This document shows, piece by piece, positions 1 through 7,395 of a DNA stretch of 15,738 nt (its first letter is position 1; each line of letters begins with the position of its first letter). Position numbers and translations under genes: made by a program. Below the pieces are notes generated by a model, which saw nothing but the letters and a program-made list of their open reading frames with translations, was not told the origin of the DNA and made no database searches. The DNA comes from Gammaproteobacteria bacterium UBA1119 (lineage in GTDB: Bacteria; Pseudomonadota; Gammaproteobacteria; Pseudomonadales; Azotimanducaceae): contig DCBA01000007.1 in the NCBI GenBank assembly GCA_002313255.1, positions 1 to 15,738 on the forward strand, given 5' to 3'.

Positions 1-609
1 CTCCATCTTTTCGGGGAGAAGATGACGTCGATTAGAGGTTGCGTAGATTAAAATGTTTGATGAGGTGCCGAGAATCGATCCGTCAAGCGCACTCTTAAGC
101 TCTTTGTACGATGGGTCGTCTGCTTCAAAAGACAAATCATCACACACGACGATAAATCGATATGGCTCAGCTCTAACTTCTTCTACGATAACAGCGATGT
201 TTCTAAGGGAGTGCTTATCGATTTCGATAAATCTTAAACCATGGTTGTAGAAATAGTTAATAAGTGCATGTATTAAAGAAGATTTTCCTGTCCCTCTTGC
301 ACCCCAAAGAAGGACATTATTCGCGGGAAAACCTTTGCAAAACTGTTCCGTATTTGCGACCACCGAATTTTTTTGGCGATCAATCTCTAAGAGATCTTCT
401 AGGGTGATGCTGTTCCTTTCGACTACAGGGGTCAGAGCTCCTGACCACCCTTGACGAATCCACACGGCGGCCGCAGTTTCCTTCCAATCTATAGGATTGC
501 TCTCAGGAAGATACCGACTCATGCGACGTAGCACGTCGATGCCGAGGGTTACTGCCTTTTCGATATTATTCTTCACGGAAGGTAGATTCGAAGTTTTAAC
601 CCAAATCAT
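1..609 (-). CDS. DUF815-family AAA+ ATPase, 3' end cut by window start
   Basis: The minus strand is open from an ATG at 609 to the first base of the window (203 residues, no stop seen), so the C-terminus lies outside. A Walker A P-loop, GARGTGKS, sits at residues 103-110. A Walker B-like strand ending in Asp157-Asp158 (VVCDDLSFEADDP) and the segment ATSNRRHLLPE (190-200) follow. This combination is typical of the DUF815 family of predicted ATPases. Residues 1-90 form the N-terminal region, with the family segment around LEDLLEIDRQK just before the P-loop. The substrate and partners of the family are not established to my knowledge. There is no convincing Shine-Dalgarno sequence, and the frame stays open upstream into the start of the symporter gene, so the exact start is uncertain. 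The gene is divergent from the putP-like gene, 67 bases away. Confidence 0.88.
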   Translation of the reverse strand, partial: MIWVKTSNLPSVKNNIEKAVTLGIDVLRRMSRYLPESNPIDWKETAAAVWIRQGWSGALTPVVERNSITLEDLLEIDRQKNSVVANTEQFCKGFPANNVLLWGARGTGKSSLIHALINYFYNHGLRFIEIDKHSLRNIAVIVEEVRAEPYRFIVVCDDLSFEADDPSYKELKSALDGSILGTSSNILIYATSNRRHLLPEKME

Positions 610-676
610 TGTAACCGCTGTGGGATATTGCAGTTGGTAGCGATAACGTATCAGTCTTCGAATGTAGGGAGGGGGG
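610..676. promoter_or_regulatory. Divergent intergenic region, ATPase gene / putP, with strong putP ribosome binding site
   Basis: These 67 bases separate two divergent start codons and should hold promoters for both genes. A purine-rich ribosome binding site, AGGGAGG at 666-672 within a run of G, lies just before the putP ATG and supports that start. I could not find a convincing -35/-10 pair or an operator-like inverted repeat by eye. Confidence 0.45.
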
Positions 677-2053
677 ATGAGCCAAGCAACGGTTATCGCG
701 TTCATTAGTTATTTCGTAACTGTGGCTTCCATTGGTGTGATCGCAACAAGGCGAACCAAGAGCATTACTGATTATGCGATTGGGTCCAGAAATCTCTCTG
801 CTCCGGTCGCTGGGCTGTCAGCTGGAGCCTCGGATATGTCAGGTTGGCTCTTGCTTGGATTACCTGGAGCTGTCTTTATAAGTGGATTACAGGAGGCATG
901 GATTCTTGTAGGCCTTGTCGTCGGTGCGTGGATTAACTGGAGACTGGTCGCTCCCCGTCTGCGACAAGAAACAGCTGCTCTACATAATGCTTTGACTCTC
1001 CCCCAATTTTTCGTGAGACGAACTCGATTCTCAGGACCCCTTCTGCGTGTTGTGACCGCGGTTATAACGATTGTGTTTTTTACTTTATACGCGTCCGCTG
1101 GATTTGTGGCTGGAGCTAAGCTTTTTGAAATTGTTCTCGGAGTATCTTATGAAAGAGCGTTGGCGATCGGCGCGCTGGTTATCGTCTCGTACACTGCCTT
1201 TGGTGGATTTCTTGCAGTGAGTTGGACCGACTTTTTTCAGGCCCTCTTAATGATGGGTGCTCTCGTTATACTGCCGGTTATCGGTTCAATGGATGTCTCG
1301 GTAACTGTAAGTAATTCGCATGTTCCTTCAATGGGCTGGGTTGGAGTAATTAGCCTGCTCGCGTGGGGCTTGGGCTATTTTGGACAGCCTCACATTCTCG
1401 TCAGGTTTATGGCTGTTGCTAACCCCGTTGACATACCGAAGGCTCGACGTATCGGTATAAGTTGGATGCTAATTTCTGGAATTGGAGCTATCGCGGTGGG
1501 TTTCGTTGGCTCGACGTACTTTGTTTCTCTGGATGATCCCGAAGTGGTGCTGATCGAGCTAGCCCGTTTACTGCTTAATCCCTGGATCGCCGGTATCGTA
1601 CTCGCGGCTATACTTGCCGCGGTGATGAGTACCGTTGATTCGCAACTTTTGGTTGCATCAACTTCCCTAGTATTAGATGTGGGTAGTTCTAAAAAGTATC
1701 CGCTTGGTCTGAGTAGGGTCATGGTTGTAGCGGTGGCCCTGGCTGCTTGGGGAATCGCCCTAAATCCAGAAAATAAAGTCCTTGATCTGGTTGCATACGC
1801 GTGGGCTGGTCTGGGTGCGAGCTTGGGACCATGTGTGCTTTATTGTCTTTTCTGGAAGGGCACAACTGGCGAAGGTCTTATCGCGGGAATGTTGGTTGGC
1901 GGCTCGACTATTTTCTTTTGGCGAAATCTGTCAGGTGGAATCTTCGAACTGTACGAAATATTGCCAGCATTCGTCCTTGCTTGCACAGCTATATATGTCG
2001 TTAGTCGAATGTCCAGTACGAGTGAAGGGAATCATCTCGGATCCAAAGCCTGA
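677..2053 (+). CDS. putP: Sodium/proline symporter, PutP type (SSS family)
   Basis: The predicted product is an inner-membrane carrier that imports L-proline with Na+. The 458-residue sequence is very hydrophobic throughout, as expected for the roughly 13-helix sodium:solute symporter fold. It carries PutP hallmarks: GASDMSGWLLLGLPGAVF at about 50-67, followed by EAWILVGLVVGAWINWRLV. Asp53, Met54 and Ser55 match E. coli Asp55, Met56 and Ser57, and Ser318-Thr319 in AAVMSTVDSQLLV match the helix-8 Na+ site. The segments LLNPWIAGIVLAAILAAVMST, NPENKVLDLVAYAWAG and LYEILPAFV also follow E. coli PutP closely. It is about 40 residues shorter than E. coli PutP, losing part of the loop after the Na+ site and most of the C-terminal tail. 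A strong Shine-Dalgarno supports the ATG. No putA or putR is in view, so proline is inferred from family similarity only. Confidence 0.9.
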   Translation: MSQATVIAFISYFVTVASIGVIATRRTKSITDYAIGSRNLSAPVAGLSAGASDMSGWLLLGLPGAVFISGLQEAWILVGLVVGAWINWRLVAPRLRQETAALHNALTLPQFFVRRTRFSGPLLRVVTAVITIVFFTLYASAGFVAGAKLFEIVLGVSYERALAIGALVIVSYTAFGGFLAVSWTDFFQALLMMGALVILPVIGSMDVSVTVSNSHVPSMGWVGVISLLAWGLGYFGQPHILVRFMAVANPVDIPKARRIGISWMLISGIGAIAVGFVGSTYFVSLDDPEVVLIELARLLLNPWIAGIVLAAILAAVMSTVDSQLLVASTSLVLDVGSSKKYPLGLSRVMVVAVALAAWGIALNPENKVLDLVAYAWAGLGASLGPCVLYCLFWKGTTGEGLIAGMLVGGSTIFFWRNLSGGIFELYEILPAFVLACTAIYVVSRMSSTSEGNHLGSKA

Positions 2054-2065
2054 TGCTTGAACCCC

Positions 2066-2452
2066 TCATGAGCTGGTCCTTAATGGAACGACATTATCCG
2101 CTCTTTTTACGTAAATCTGGCGTATGTGTTGTGGGCCGTTGATACCAATTCGACCCACGTCAAAAAGTCGGAGTTCGCACCTTTCTTCGCCACCAGCGTC
2201 AACAGAAAAAACGATCGACTGGCTGGCGATTCGCCATTTGCCTGTTTCGTTTCGATTGTCGGTTCGAAATCGGTAGATCCCTGCTGATCGCGTACCTCGC
2301 ATTTCGAGGGAGATGGTGCGCGAGTGACCATCGTCGAGATCCCACACGCCAGGAAGATTTAATTGCTCCAACCAGCGGGCACGGGTTTTGCGGGCCGATC
2401 TAAACCAAAGGGCAACCAACGCCACAATTAAGACGACGGTTATTTGACTCAT
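2066..2452 (-). CDS. Small membrane-anchored protein of unknown function
   Basis: This is a 128-residue protein I do not recognise. Residues 1-17 are an uninterrupted hydrophobic segment (start MSQITVVLIVALVALWF). A basic stretch follows (RSARKTRARW), which by the positive-inside rule suggests the rest may lie in the cytoplasm, though an uncleaved signal anchor is also possible. The soluble part looks beta-rich: GVWDLDDG, then alternating polar and hydrophobic strands, a second GKW-type turn (GKWRIASQSIVF) and an Arg-rich end. The two G-x-W-like turns recall small lipocalin-like barrels, but this is only an impression. The gene starts 27 bases after the DUF503 gene on the same strand, so the two are probably co-transcribed. 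Its stop lies only 12 bases from the convergent putP stop, with no clear terminator between them. The Shine-Dalgarno is weak. Confidence 0.7.
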   Translation of the reverse strand: MSQITVVLIVALVALWFRSARKTRARWLEQLNLPGVWDLDDGHSRTISLEMRGTRSAGIYRFRTDNRNETGKWRIASQSIVFSVDAGGEERCELRLFDVGRIGINGPQHIRQIYVKRADNVVPLRTSS

Positions 2453-2479
2453 CGGTATATCGTCGCGCTTGCTTCAGTT

Positions 2480-2764
2480 CTACGCAATGTTTTCTCTATG
2501 GACACATACGATGGTTGCATCAAGTGTGTGAGCAGACCACTCGCAAACTTCCTGGATGGTCTTGTGGACGATCTTTTCACTGCTGGCTATTGCCAAGAAC
2601 GTCCACTGCGCGCGGTCGTGCACATCGTTTTGGCCGGATTCACAGACAGCCATATTCGTGACGCGACCGAACTTATCGCGTAATCGAGCAAGGCGGCGCC
2701 TTTTCTCTTTGAGCGAGCGACAACCGGGTAGATGAAAATCGATTTGAAGGGACTCGGCATGCAT
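2480..2764 (-). CDS. DUF503-family protein (YlxP-like)
   Basis: This 94-residue protein matches the DUF503 family. It has a first beta strand, then HLPGCRSLKEKRRRLARLRDKFGRV, where the family usually has HLP-x(2)-SLKEKR-x(2)-L-x(2)L. A central segment resembles the family's AVAE...D..QRATLAFL (here MAVCESGQNDVHDRAQWTFLAIAS), and a helix and C-terminal strand complete the fold. The length (about 90-100 residues) is normal. In Firmicutes the homologue YlxP lies in the nusA-infB-rbfA region, which suggests a ribosome or RNA link, but the function is not settled. The sequence here places it next to a membrane-anchored unknown instead. The ATG at 2764 fits the family's N-terminus, but no good ribosome binding site precedes it. 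Confidence 0.85.
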   Translation of the reverse strand: MHAESLQIDFHLPGCRSLKEKRRRLARLRDKFGRVTNMAVCESGQNDVHDRAQWTFLAIASSEKIVHKTIQEVCEWSAHTLDATIVCVHRENIA

Positions 2765-2878
2765 CGACTAAAAATATATTTCTTAGGAGTTACTTACGTT
2801 CGTGCTGATTTCTTTTGTCTATTCGTTGAAAATCTCAAAGCGTTCTTCTAGTTAAGCGATCCACGAAGCTACTTTCAT
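2765..2878. other. Intergenic region between gap and the DUF503 gene
   Basis: These 114 AT-rich bases lie downstream of the gap stop and upstream of the DUF503 start, both on the minus strand. An AT-rich patch around 2768-2783 could serve as a -10 region for the DUF503 pair. I saw no strong GC stem followed by a T run, so neither a terminator nor a separate promoter can be claimed. Read-through from gap remains possible. Confidence 0.3.
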
Positions 2879-4351
2879 TCAGAATCCTGATTTGGATACG
2901 TCGGTAGGTATAAGGGGATAACTGATGCCTGACCATTTTTGTACGACTCGGATAACTTGGCATGAGTAGCCGTATTCATTGTCGTACCAGACATAAATAA
3001 TGGCTCGGTTGCCATCGACGATGGTCGCCCCAGAATCCACGATGCACGCGTGACGATCACCTATAAAGTCTGAAGAGACAACCTCCATCGATTCGGTGAA
3101 ATTAATTTGACGCTGTAACGCTGAGTGCAATGCTATGTAACGAAGGTGATCGTTGACGCTTTCGATATCCGTTTCTTTTAACAGCGTGAGATTGAGTATG
3201 GCGAGAGACACGTTTGGCGTGGGAACTCGAATCGCGTTCCCGGTGATTTTTCCCCCTAGCTCCGGCAATAATTTCGCGATAGCTGAAGACGCCCCTGTTT
3301 CTGTAATAACCATGTTAAGTGCCGCTCCGCGGCCTCGCCGATTTTTCTTATGGTAGTTGTCGGTTAAGTTTTGGTCAGGGGTATACGCATGTACTGTCTC
3401 CACGTGCCCGTGACTGATTCCGAATTGGTCATTCATCGTTTTAAGCACCGGTACGATCGCGTTGGTCGTACAAGATGCGGCGGAAATAATTTTGTCCGAT
3501 TTGTCGAGCTCGTTTGAATTGATTCCGGAGACGAAGTCTTTAACCGCCCCTTTGCCCGGCGCCGTCAATATGACGCGATCGACGCCTTTTGATTCGAGGT
3601 GCTGCCCAAGTCCTTCTGTGTCGCGCCATACGCCGGTATTGTCGATAACGATAGCGTTATCAATACCGAAGGAGGTGTAGTCGATTTCGCCTGGGTTGTC
3701 AGCATGGATGAGCTGAACAACATTCCCGTTCGCAATAATGCAATTATTCTCTTTGTCCGTCCTTATGGTGCCTTGAAAAGGACCATGGACGGAGTCGCGA
3801 CGCAAAAGTTCGGCTCGTTTTTCGAGGTCTTCTTCCGAGTTCTTGCGCACGACGACGGCCCGGAGCCGCAGCTGATCGCCCCCTCCTGTTTTCTCGATGA
3901 GGAGGCGAGCCAATAACCGCCCTATTCTGCCGAACCCATAAAGTACGATATCTTGGGGTGTTGTTAGTGGTTTTACATGGCGTCCGATTACTTCCTCACA
4001 GGCATGCTGGGTGAACTCGAAGGCGGATAAATTTGGGTCATCGCCGTTACGATCCATGTAGTCGCTCGCGAGTTTTCCTACGTCAACATGAGACGGCCCT
4101 AGATCGAGCTCGGACATTGCTTCCAAAATGGGAAAGCTCTCGAATTCGGAAAGTTCGTTATGCGCTACCTGTCTCACAAACCGATGGGTCTGCATAATCT
4201 CGAGGACGCTCTGATTGTGCAGAGGCTGCCCATAACAATAAGTGACGACATTGCGTCGATAGAGCTTCCCGATAATCGGAACCATCGATTCGGCGAGCGC
4301 TTCACGCTCTTTCCAGTCGGGGAAATAATCATCTAGGCTGGCGAGCGCCAC
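2879..4351 (-). CDS. gap: Glyceraldehyde-3-phosphate dehydrogenase with N-terminal extension
   Basis: The enzyme interconverts glyceraldehyde-3-phosphate and 1,3-bisphosphoglycerate in the cytoplasm. The catalytic core starts near residue 133 with the Rossmann loop YGFGRIGR (138-145). The active-site cysteine is Cys294 in SAASCTTNAIVP, the base is His321 in VHAYTPDQ, and the phosphate-site Arg375 (RVPTPN) and C-terminal WYDNEYGYS are present. Two features are unusual. There are about 130 extra residues before the core (normal length is about 330), as in the long GAPDH beside mfd in Pseudomonas (PA3001, from memory). The end of the second beta strand also reads AVVVRKNS, with basic residues where NAD-specific enzymes have aspartate, which suggests NADP+ or dual use. 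The start is GTG with AAGGA (4358-4362) six bases upstream and an in-frame TAA just before it. The gene follows the kor cluster on the same strand. Confidence 0.93.
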   Translation of the reverse strand: MALASLDDYFPDWKEREALAESMVPIIGKLYRRNVVTYCYGQPLHNQSVLEIMQTHRFVRQVAHNELSEFESFPILEAMSELDLGPSHVDVGKLASDYMDRNGDDPNLSAFEFTQHACEEVIGRHVKPLTTPQDIVLYGFGRIGRLLARLLIEKTGGGDQLRLRAVVVRKNSEEDLEKRAELLRRDSVHGPFQGTIRTDKENNCIIANGNVVQLIHADNPGEIDYTSFGIDNAIVIDNTGVWRDTEGLGQHLESKGVDRVILTAPGKGAVKDFVSGINSNELDKSDKIISAASCTTNAIVPVLKTMNDQFGISHGHVETVHAYTPDQNLTDNYHKKNRRGRGAALNMVITETGASSAIAKLLPELGGKITGNAIRVPTPNVSLAILNLTLLKETDIESVNDHLRYIALHSALQRQINFTESMEVVSSDFIGDRHACIVDSGATIVDGNRAIIYVWYDNEYGYSCQVIRVVQKWSGISYPLIPTDVSKSGF

Positions 4352-4360
4352 GAGCTGTCC

Positions 4361-4495
4361 TTAATACGATTTCAGAGCGGGCGGAATGATAGGTACAAGG
4401 TTGCGCGCAGTAAAGACTGCCACGGCGTATTCATGTTCAAATTTTTCGAGCGAGCGTGCAGACCCGTGAGTTGTGTACGACGTGACAACAATCAC
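4361..4495 (-). CDS. Possible 44-residue micro-protein between korB and gap
   Basis: This is an unrecognised short frame starting at a GTG, 24 bases after the korB stop, and ending with TAA 9 bases before the gap GTG. The TAA overlaps the gap ribosome binding site (TAAGGA). The predicted peptide begins VIVVTSYTTHGSARS and ends VPIIPPALKSY. It has a hydrophobic strand, a charged middle (LEKFEHEY) and a second hydrophobic strand, and about half its third codon positions are G or C, much like the neighbours. A GGAGG Shine-Dalgarno (4508-4512) lies upstream. It is 12 bases from this GTG but 8 from an ATG at 4499, which opens only a 20-codon frame in another phase. Loss of one G from the GGG beside that ATG would join it to this frame. 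The tight fit argues for a real gene, but the short length and imperfect start keep confidence low. Confidence 0.35.
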   Translation of the reverse strand: MIVVTSYTTHGSARSLEKFEHEYAVAVFTARNLVPIIPPALKSY

Positions 4496-4507
4496 CCATG
4501 AAAACAA

Positions 4508-4512
4508 CCTCC
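4508..4512 (-). promoter_or_regulatory. Shine-Dalgarno (GGAGG) downstream of korB
   Basis: On the minus strand GGAGG lies 8 bases before an ATG (4499) and 12 bases before a GTG (4495), just after the korB stop. It is a strong site with no annotated gene of normal size behind it, which is the main reason for proposing translation between korB and gap. Confidence 0.5.
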
Positions 4513-4519
4513 GAATTGG

Positions 4520-5575
4520 TCATCTAAAACTCTGATTAAGATCCGCCAGTTTCCCTGCGCCCGGGCAGAGTACGGATTCTTCGAGGGCATTCAAAGGTAT
4601 ATCCGTCGTGTCTAATATTTCGTGGCAGTCATGTGGATCTCGGGAAACATACAATAGTCCCGTGACAACCTCTCCCCGTTCCTGTGCTTCTTGGACATGA
4701 CTAAGAGCCTTTACTCGGTCGAATGGGTCATAGTCGTTCGATAGTTTGTTTAAATGTAATCGAGAGCCATCGGGCATATTCACTGATTCGCTCGTTCCAG
4801 GTTCGTAATCGACAGTAATTTCCTCATGAGGGAGGACGACGTCGGCATCAATGACGTGTTCGGTGTGCTCCCTTACGTAGTCGTAACTTTTCGTCGATCC
4901 AGCGTGATTGTTGAACAGGACACAAGGAGAAATGACGTCGATAAATGCAAAACCTTTGTGCATGATCCCCGCTTTGATCAGCGGTACCAGTTGTCGCTTG
5001 TCTCCCGAAAAACTTCGGGCAACGAAACCCGCACCGATTTGTAGAGCGATCGATACCATGTCTATTGGCGAGTAAAGGGTTGGCGCACCTTTTTTACTCG
5101 TAGAGCCAAGGTCATTCGTCGCCGAGAACTGACCTTTTGTAAGTCCGTAGGTTCCATTGTTGTCAACGATATACAGCATGTTGATTTTGCGACGAACGAT
5201 ATGTGCAAATTGCCCGAGGCCGATGGATGCGCTGTCACCATCGCCCGATACACCGACGCAATACATGTCTCTATTGGCTAGATTTGCACCGGTAGCTACC
5301 GATGGCATGCGTCCGTGAACTGAGTTGAATCCGTGGGAATTGCCCAGGAAATAACTCGGAGTTTTTGATGAACATCCAATTCCGGAGATTTTGAGGAAGC
5401 GGTGCGGCGGTATCGAGAGTTCGGAACAAGCTTGAACGATCGCCGCGCTGACGGAGTCATGACCACATCCTGCACAAAGCGTTGACACCGAGCCCTCGTA
5501 ATTCCGACGATTCAGGCCGATTTCGTTTACTTTTAAAAGAGGGTGGTGAATCTCGGGTTTACTGACGTACGTCAT
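4520..5575 (-). CDS. korB: 2-oxoacid (probably 2-oxoglutarate):acceptor oxidoreductase, beta subunit KorB
   Basis: This is the TPP- and [4Fe-4S]-binding subunit of a 2-oxoacid:ferredoxin-type oxidoreductase, which decarboxylates a 2-oxoacid and forms acyl-CoA. Cluster ligands are Cys34 and Cys37 (STLCAGCGHD), Cys68 (GIGCSSKTPSY) and Cys218 (ISPCVLFN). The TPP/Mg2+ motif runs from GDGD (111-114) to DNN (138-140), followed by GTYGLTKGQFS, which is characteristic of KorB-like subunits. Its 351 residues (about 38 kDa) exceed the roughly 290-300 of many archaeal beta subunits, because of a C-terminal extension after about residue 235. Similar long forms accompany fused gamma-alpha subunits in bacteria. 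The start ATG overlaps the korA stop as ATGA, with AGAGG (5583-5587) seven bases upstream. The neighbours and motifs favour 2-oxoglutarate, but substrate cannot be proved from sequence. Confidence 0.92.
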   Translation of the reverse strand: MTYVSKPEIHHPLLKVNEIGLNRRNYEGSVSTLCAGCGHDSVSAAIVQACSELSIPPHRFLKISGIGCSSKTPSYFLGNSHGFNSVHGRMPSVATGANLANRDMYCVGVSGDGDSASIGLGQFAHIVRRKINMLYIVDNNGTYGLTKGQFSATNDLGSTSKKGAPTLYSPIDMVSIALQIGAGFVARSFSGDKRQLVPLIKAGIMHKGFAFIDVISPCVLFNNHAGSTKSYDYVREHTEHVIDADVVLPHEEITVDYEPGTSESVNMPDGSRLHLNKLSNDYDPFDRVKALSHVQEAQERGEVVTGLLYVSRDPHDCHEILDTTDIPLNALEESVLCPGAGKLADLNQSFR

Positions 5576-7395
5576 GATTGCACCTCTTTCAATCGTGGCA
5601 AGTTGTGGTCCGTGTAATACGCCAAGATCTGTTCGTGTATCGTATCCGCAGAGATTGAGAAGCCGCCGTAATAGAGAATGGATATAAATCGAGCGGGATC
5701 GATTTCTAGTTCGTTGACAAGTAGCGTACGCATTTGGGCGTCGCGATTTTGTTCAGCGACAAAAAGAATTTCATGTTGATCAATAAAAGCTTCGACTGCT
5801 TCGCCGAACGGAAATGCCCGTAATCGCATCGTGTCTAAATGAATGCCATCGTCGCTCAATCGATCTAGTGCTTCGTCCATGGGCATTGCGGTTGTCCCGA
5901 AGTAGATAATTCCAGCTTGTGCATCGCCATTGACAATTTCGGGTGTTGGTACGATCGTTTTCGCGGTATCCCACTTCTTTAGGAGACGATCCATGTTGGC
6001 CGTGTAGGCTTCCGGGGATTCCGTATAGACCGCGTACTCATCGCGAGACGTACCGCGCGTAAAGAAAGCGCCTTTCGTTGGATGAGTTCCGGGAAGCGTC
6101 CTGTAACCGATTCCGTCACCATCAATATCGAGATAACGTCCGAATTCACTGATCTCTTCAAGACTTTCACGGCTTAGTACTTTCCCTCGGTCATAGCAGC
6201 GTTCATCGTCCCACGTGAAAGGTTCGGACAAGTTGTCATTCATGCCGAGTTCAAGATCGCTCAGCACAATGATGGGGGTCTGTAGTCGATCGGCTAGATC
6301 CAGCGATGACGCAGCAAAATCAAAGCACTCTTTCGGTGACGCCGGAAAAAGCAGAGGGTGTCGAGTATCTCCATGCGACGCATACGCAGCGGATAGAAGG
6401 TCCGCTTGTTGCGTTCGAGTCGGCATTCCGGTTGAAGGGCCTGCCCGTTGGATATCGAAAAGAACGGCGGGGATCTCCGCGAAATAGGCAAGACCGAGAA
6501 ATTCCGTCATGAGTGAGAGGCCAGGGCCCGATGTAGCCGTGAAAGCCCGGGCACCGTTCCAACCTGCACCGATAACGATCCCCATCGCAGCCAGTTCGTC
6601 TTCGGCTTGGATCACTGCGTAATTCTTTCGCTTGGTGTCAGGGTCCACTCGGAGCCTGGAGGCGTGTTGTTCAAACGCTTCCGCCATCGACGTCGATGGT
6701 GTGATCGGATACCAAGCACAAATGGTTGCGCCTCCGTAGATTGCCCCAAGCGCTGCAGCGGCATTGCCATCAATTAGGATTCGGTTCCCTACCCCCTCAG
6801 ATGCTCGGGCTTGGATTGGTAACGGCGAATCCATGTAATCGTGCGCGTAGCTCCGTCCAATTTCCATTGCCGTAATATTTGGCTGAATGAGGTCATCTTT
6901 TCCTTTGTACTGAGCAGAAACCATTCCCGTGATGATTTCGAAATCGATGTTTAGCAGAGCAGACAAGGCACCGAGATAGACAATATTTTTGAATAACTGG
7001 CGCTGTTTGGGATCTTCAAATTCGGATTGGACGAGTTTCGATAATGGTATGCCCAGGTCGTTAATATCTTTTCGGTTTAAGCGACGATCTCCACCTTGGG
7101 AGTTGTCGTGCAACAAAAATCCGCCTGGAACAATGGATGCGAGGTCTTCTTCGTAGGTTTCTGCATTCATGGCGACCATGATGTCGACCCCTTCCCTGCG
7201 CCCCAGATAACCCTTTTCCGAGGCTCGCACTTCGAACCATGTGGGTAAGCCTTGGATATTTGATGGAAATATATTCCTGGTAGCGACGGGAATGCCCATC
7301 CGGAAAAGGGCTTTGGCAAACATACCGTTTGCGCTTGCCGAGCCTGATCCGTTTACATTGGCGAACCGGATAACAAAATCGTTATACGTTGTCAT
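5572..7395 (-). CDS. korA: 2-oxoacid (probably 2-oxoglutarate):acceptor oxidoreductase, fused gamma-alpha subunit KorA
   Basis: This 607-residue subunit joins a gamma domain (about 1-185) to an alpha domain (about 205-600), the arrangement of the TIGR03710-type 2-oxoacid:acceptor oxidoreductases. The gamma domain opens with FVIRFANVNGSGSASANGMFAKAL. The alpha domain begins near residue 205 and carries YPITPSTSMAEAF (229-241), QAEDELAAMGIVIGAGWNGAR (263-283), TSGPGLSLM and QRAGPSTGMPTRTQQADL (316-333, with the conserved Arg327). The signature YRTLPGTHPTKG...FTRG lies further on. Together with KorB it forms the catalytic unit that cleaves the 2-oxoacid. The frame is open for 23 codons upstream, but the ATG at 7395 is chosen because it overlaps the preceding stop as ATGA and gives the usual N-terminus. 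It ends with another ATGA overlap into korB, so the three subunits are probably translationally coupled. Confidence 0.92.
   Translation of the reverse strand: MTTYNDFVIRFANVNGSGSASANGMFAKALFRMGIPVATRNIFPSNIQGLPTWFEVRASEKGYLGRREGVDIMVAMNAETYEEDLASIVPGGFLLHDNSQGGDRRLNRKDINDLGIPLSKLVQSEFEDPKQRQLFKNIVYLGALSALLNIDFEIITGMVSAQYKGKDDLIQPNITAMEIGRSYAHDYMDSPLPIQARASEGVGNRILIDGNAAAALGAIYGGATICAWYPITPSTSMAEAFEQHASRLRVDPDTKRKNYAVIQAEDELAAMGIVIGAGWNGARAFTATSGPGLSLMTEFLGLAYFAEIPAVLFDIQRAGPSTGMPTRTQQADLLSAAYASHGDTRHPLLFPASPKECFDFAASSLDLADRLQTPIIVLSDLELGMNDNLSEPFTWDDERCYDRGKVLSRESLEEISEFGRYLDIDGDGIGYRTLPGTHPTKGAFFTRGTSRDEYAVYTESPEAYTANMDRLLKKWDTAKTIVPTPEIVNGDAQAGIIYFGTTAMPMDEALDRLSDDGIHLDTMRLRAFPFGEAVEAFIDQHEILFVAEQNRDAQMRTLLVNELEIDPARFISILYYGGFSISADTIHEQILAYYTDHNLPRLKEVQS

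Noticed and set aside
53..250. 65-codon plus-strand frame at the left end
   Set aside because: It is opposite the Walker A to Walker B region of the DUF815-type ATPase gene and has no independent support.
2054..2065. Bidirectional terminator between putP and the convergent unknown gene
   Set aside because: Only 12 bases separate the stops, and no stem with a T run was visible here or just beyond.
4437..4499. 20-codon frame starting at ATG after the GGAGG
   Set aside because: It is well placed for translation but very short, and the overlapping 44-codon frame fits the gap better. It is kept only as part of the micro-gene discussion.
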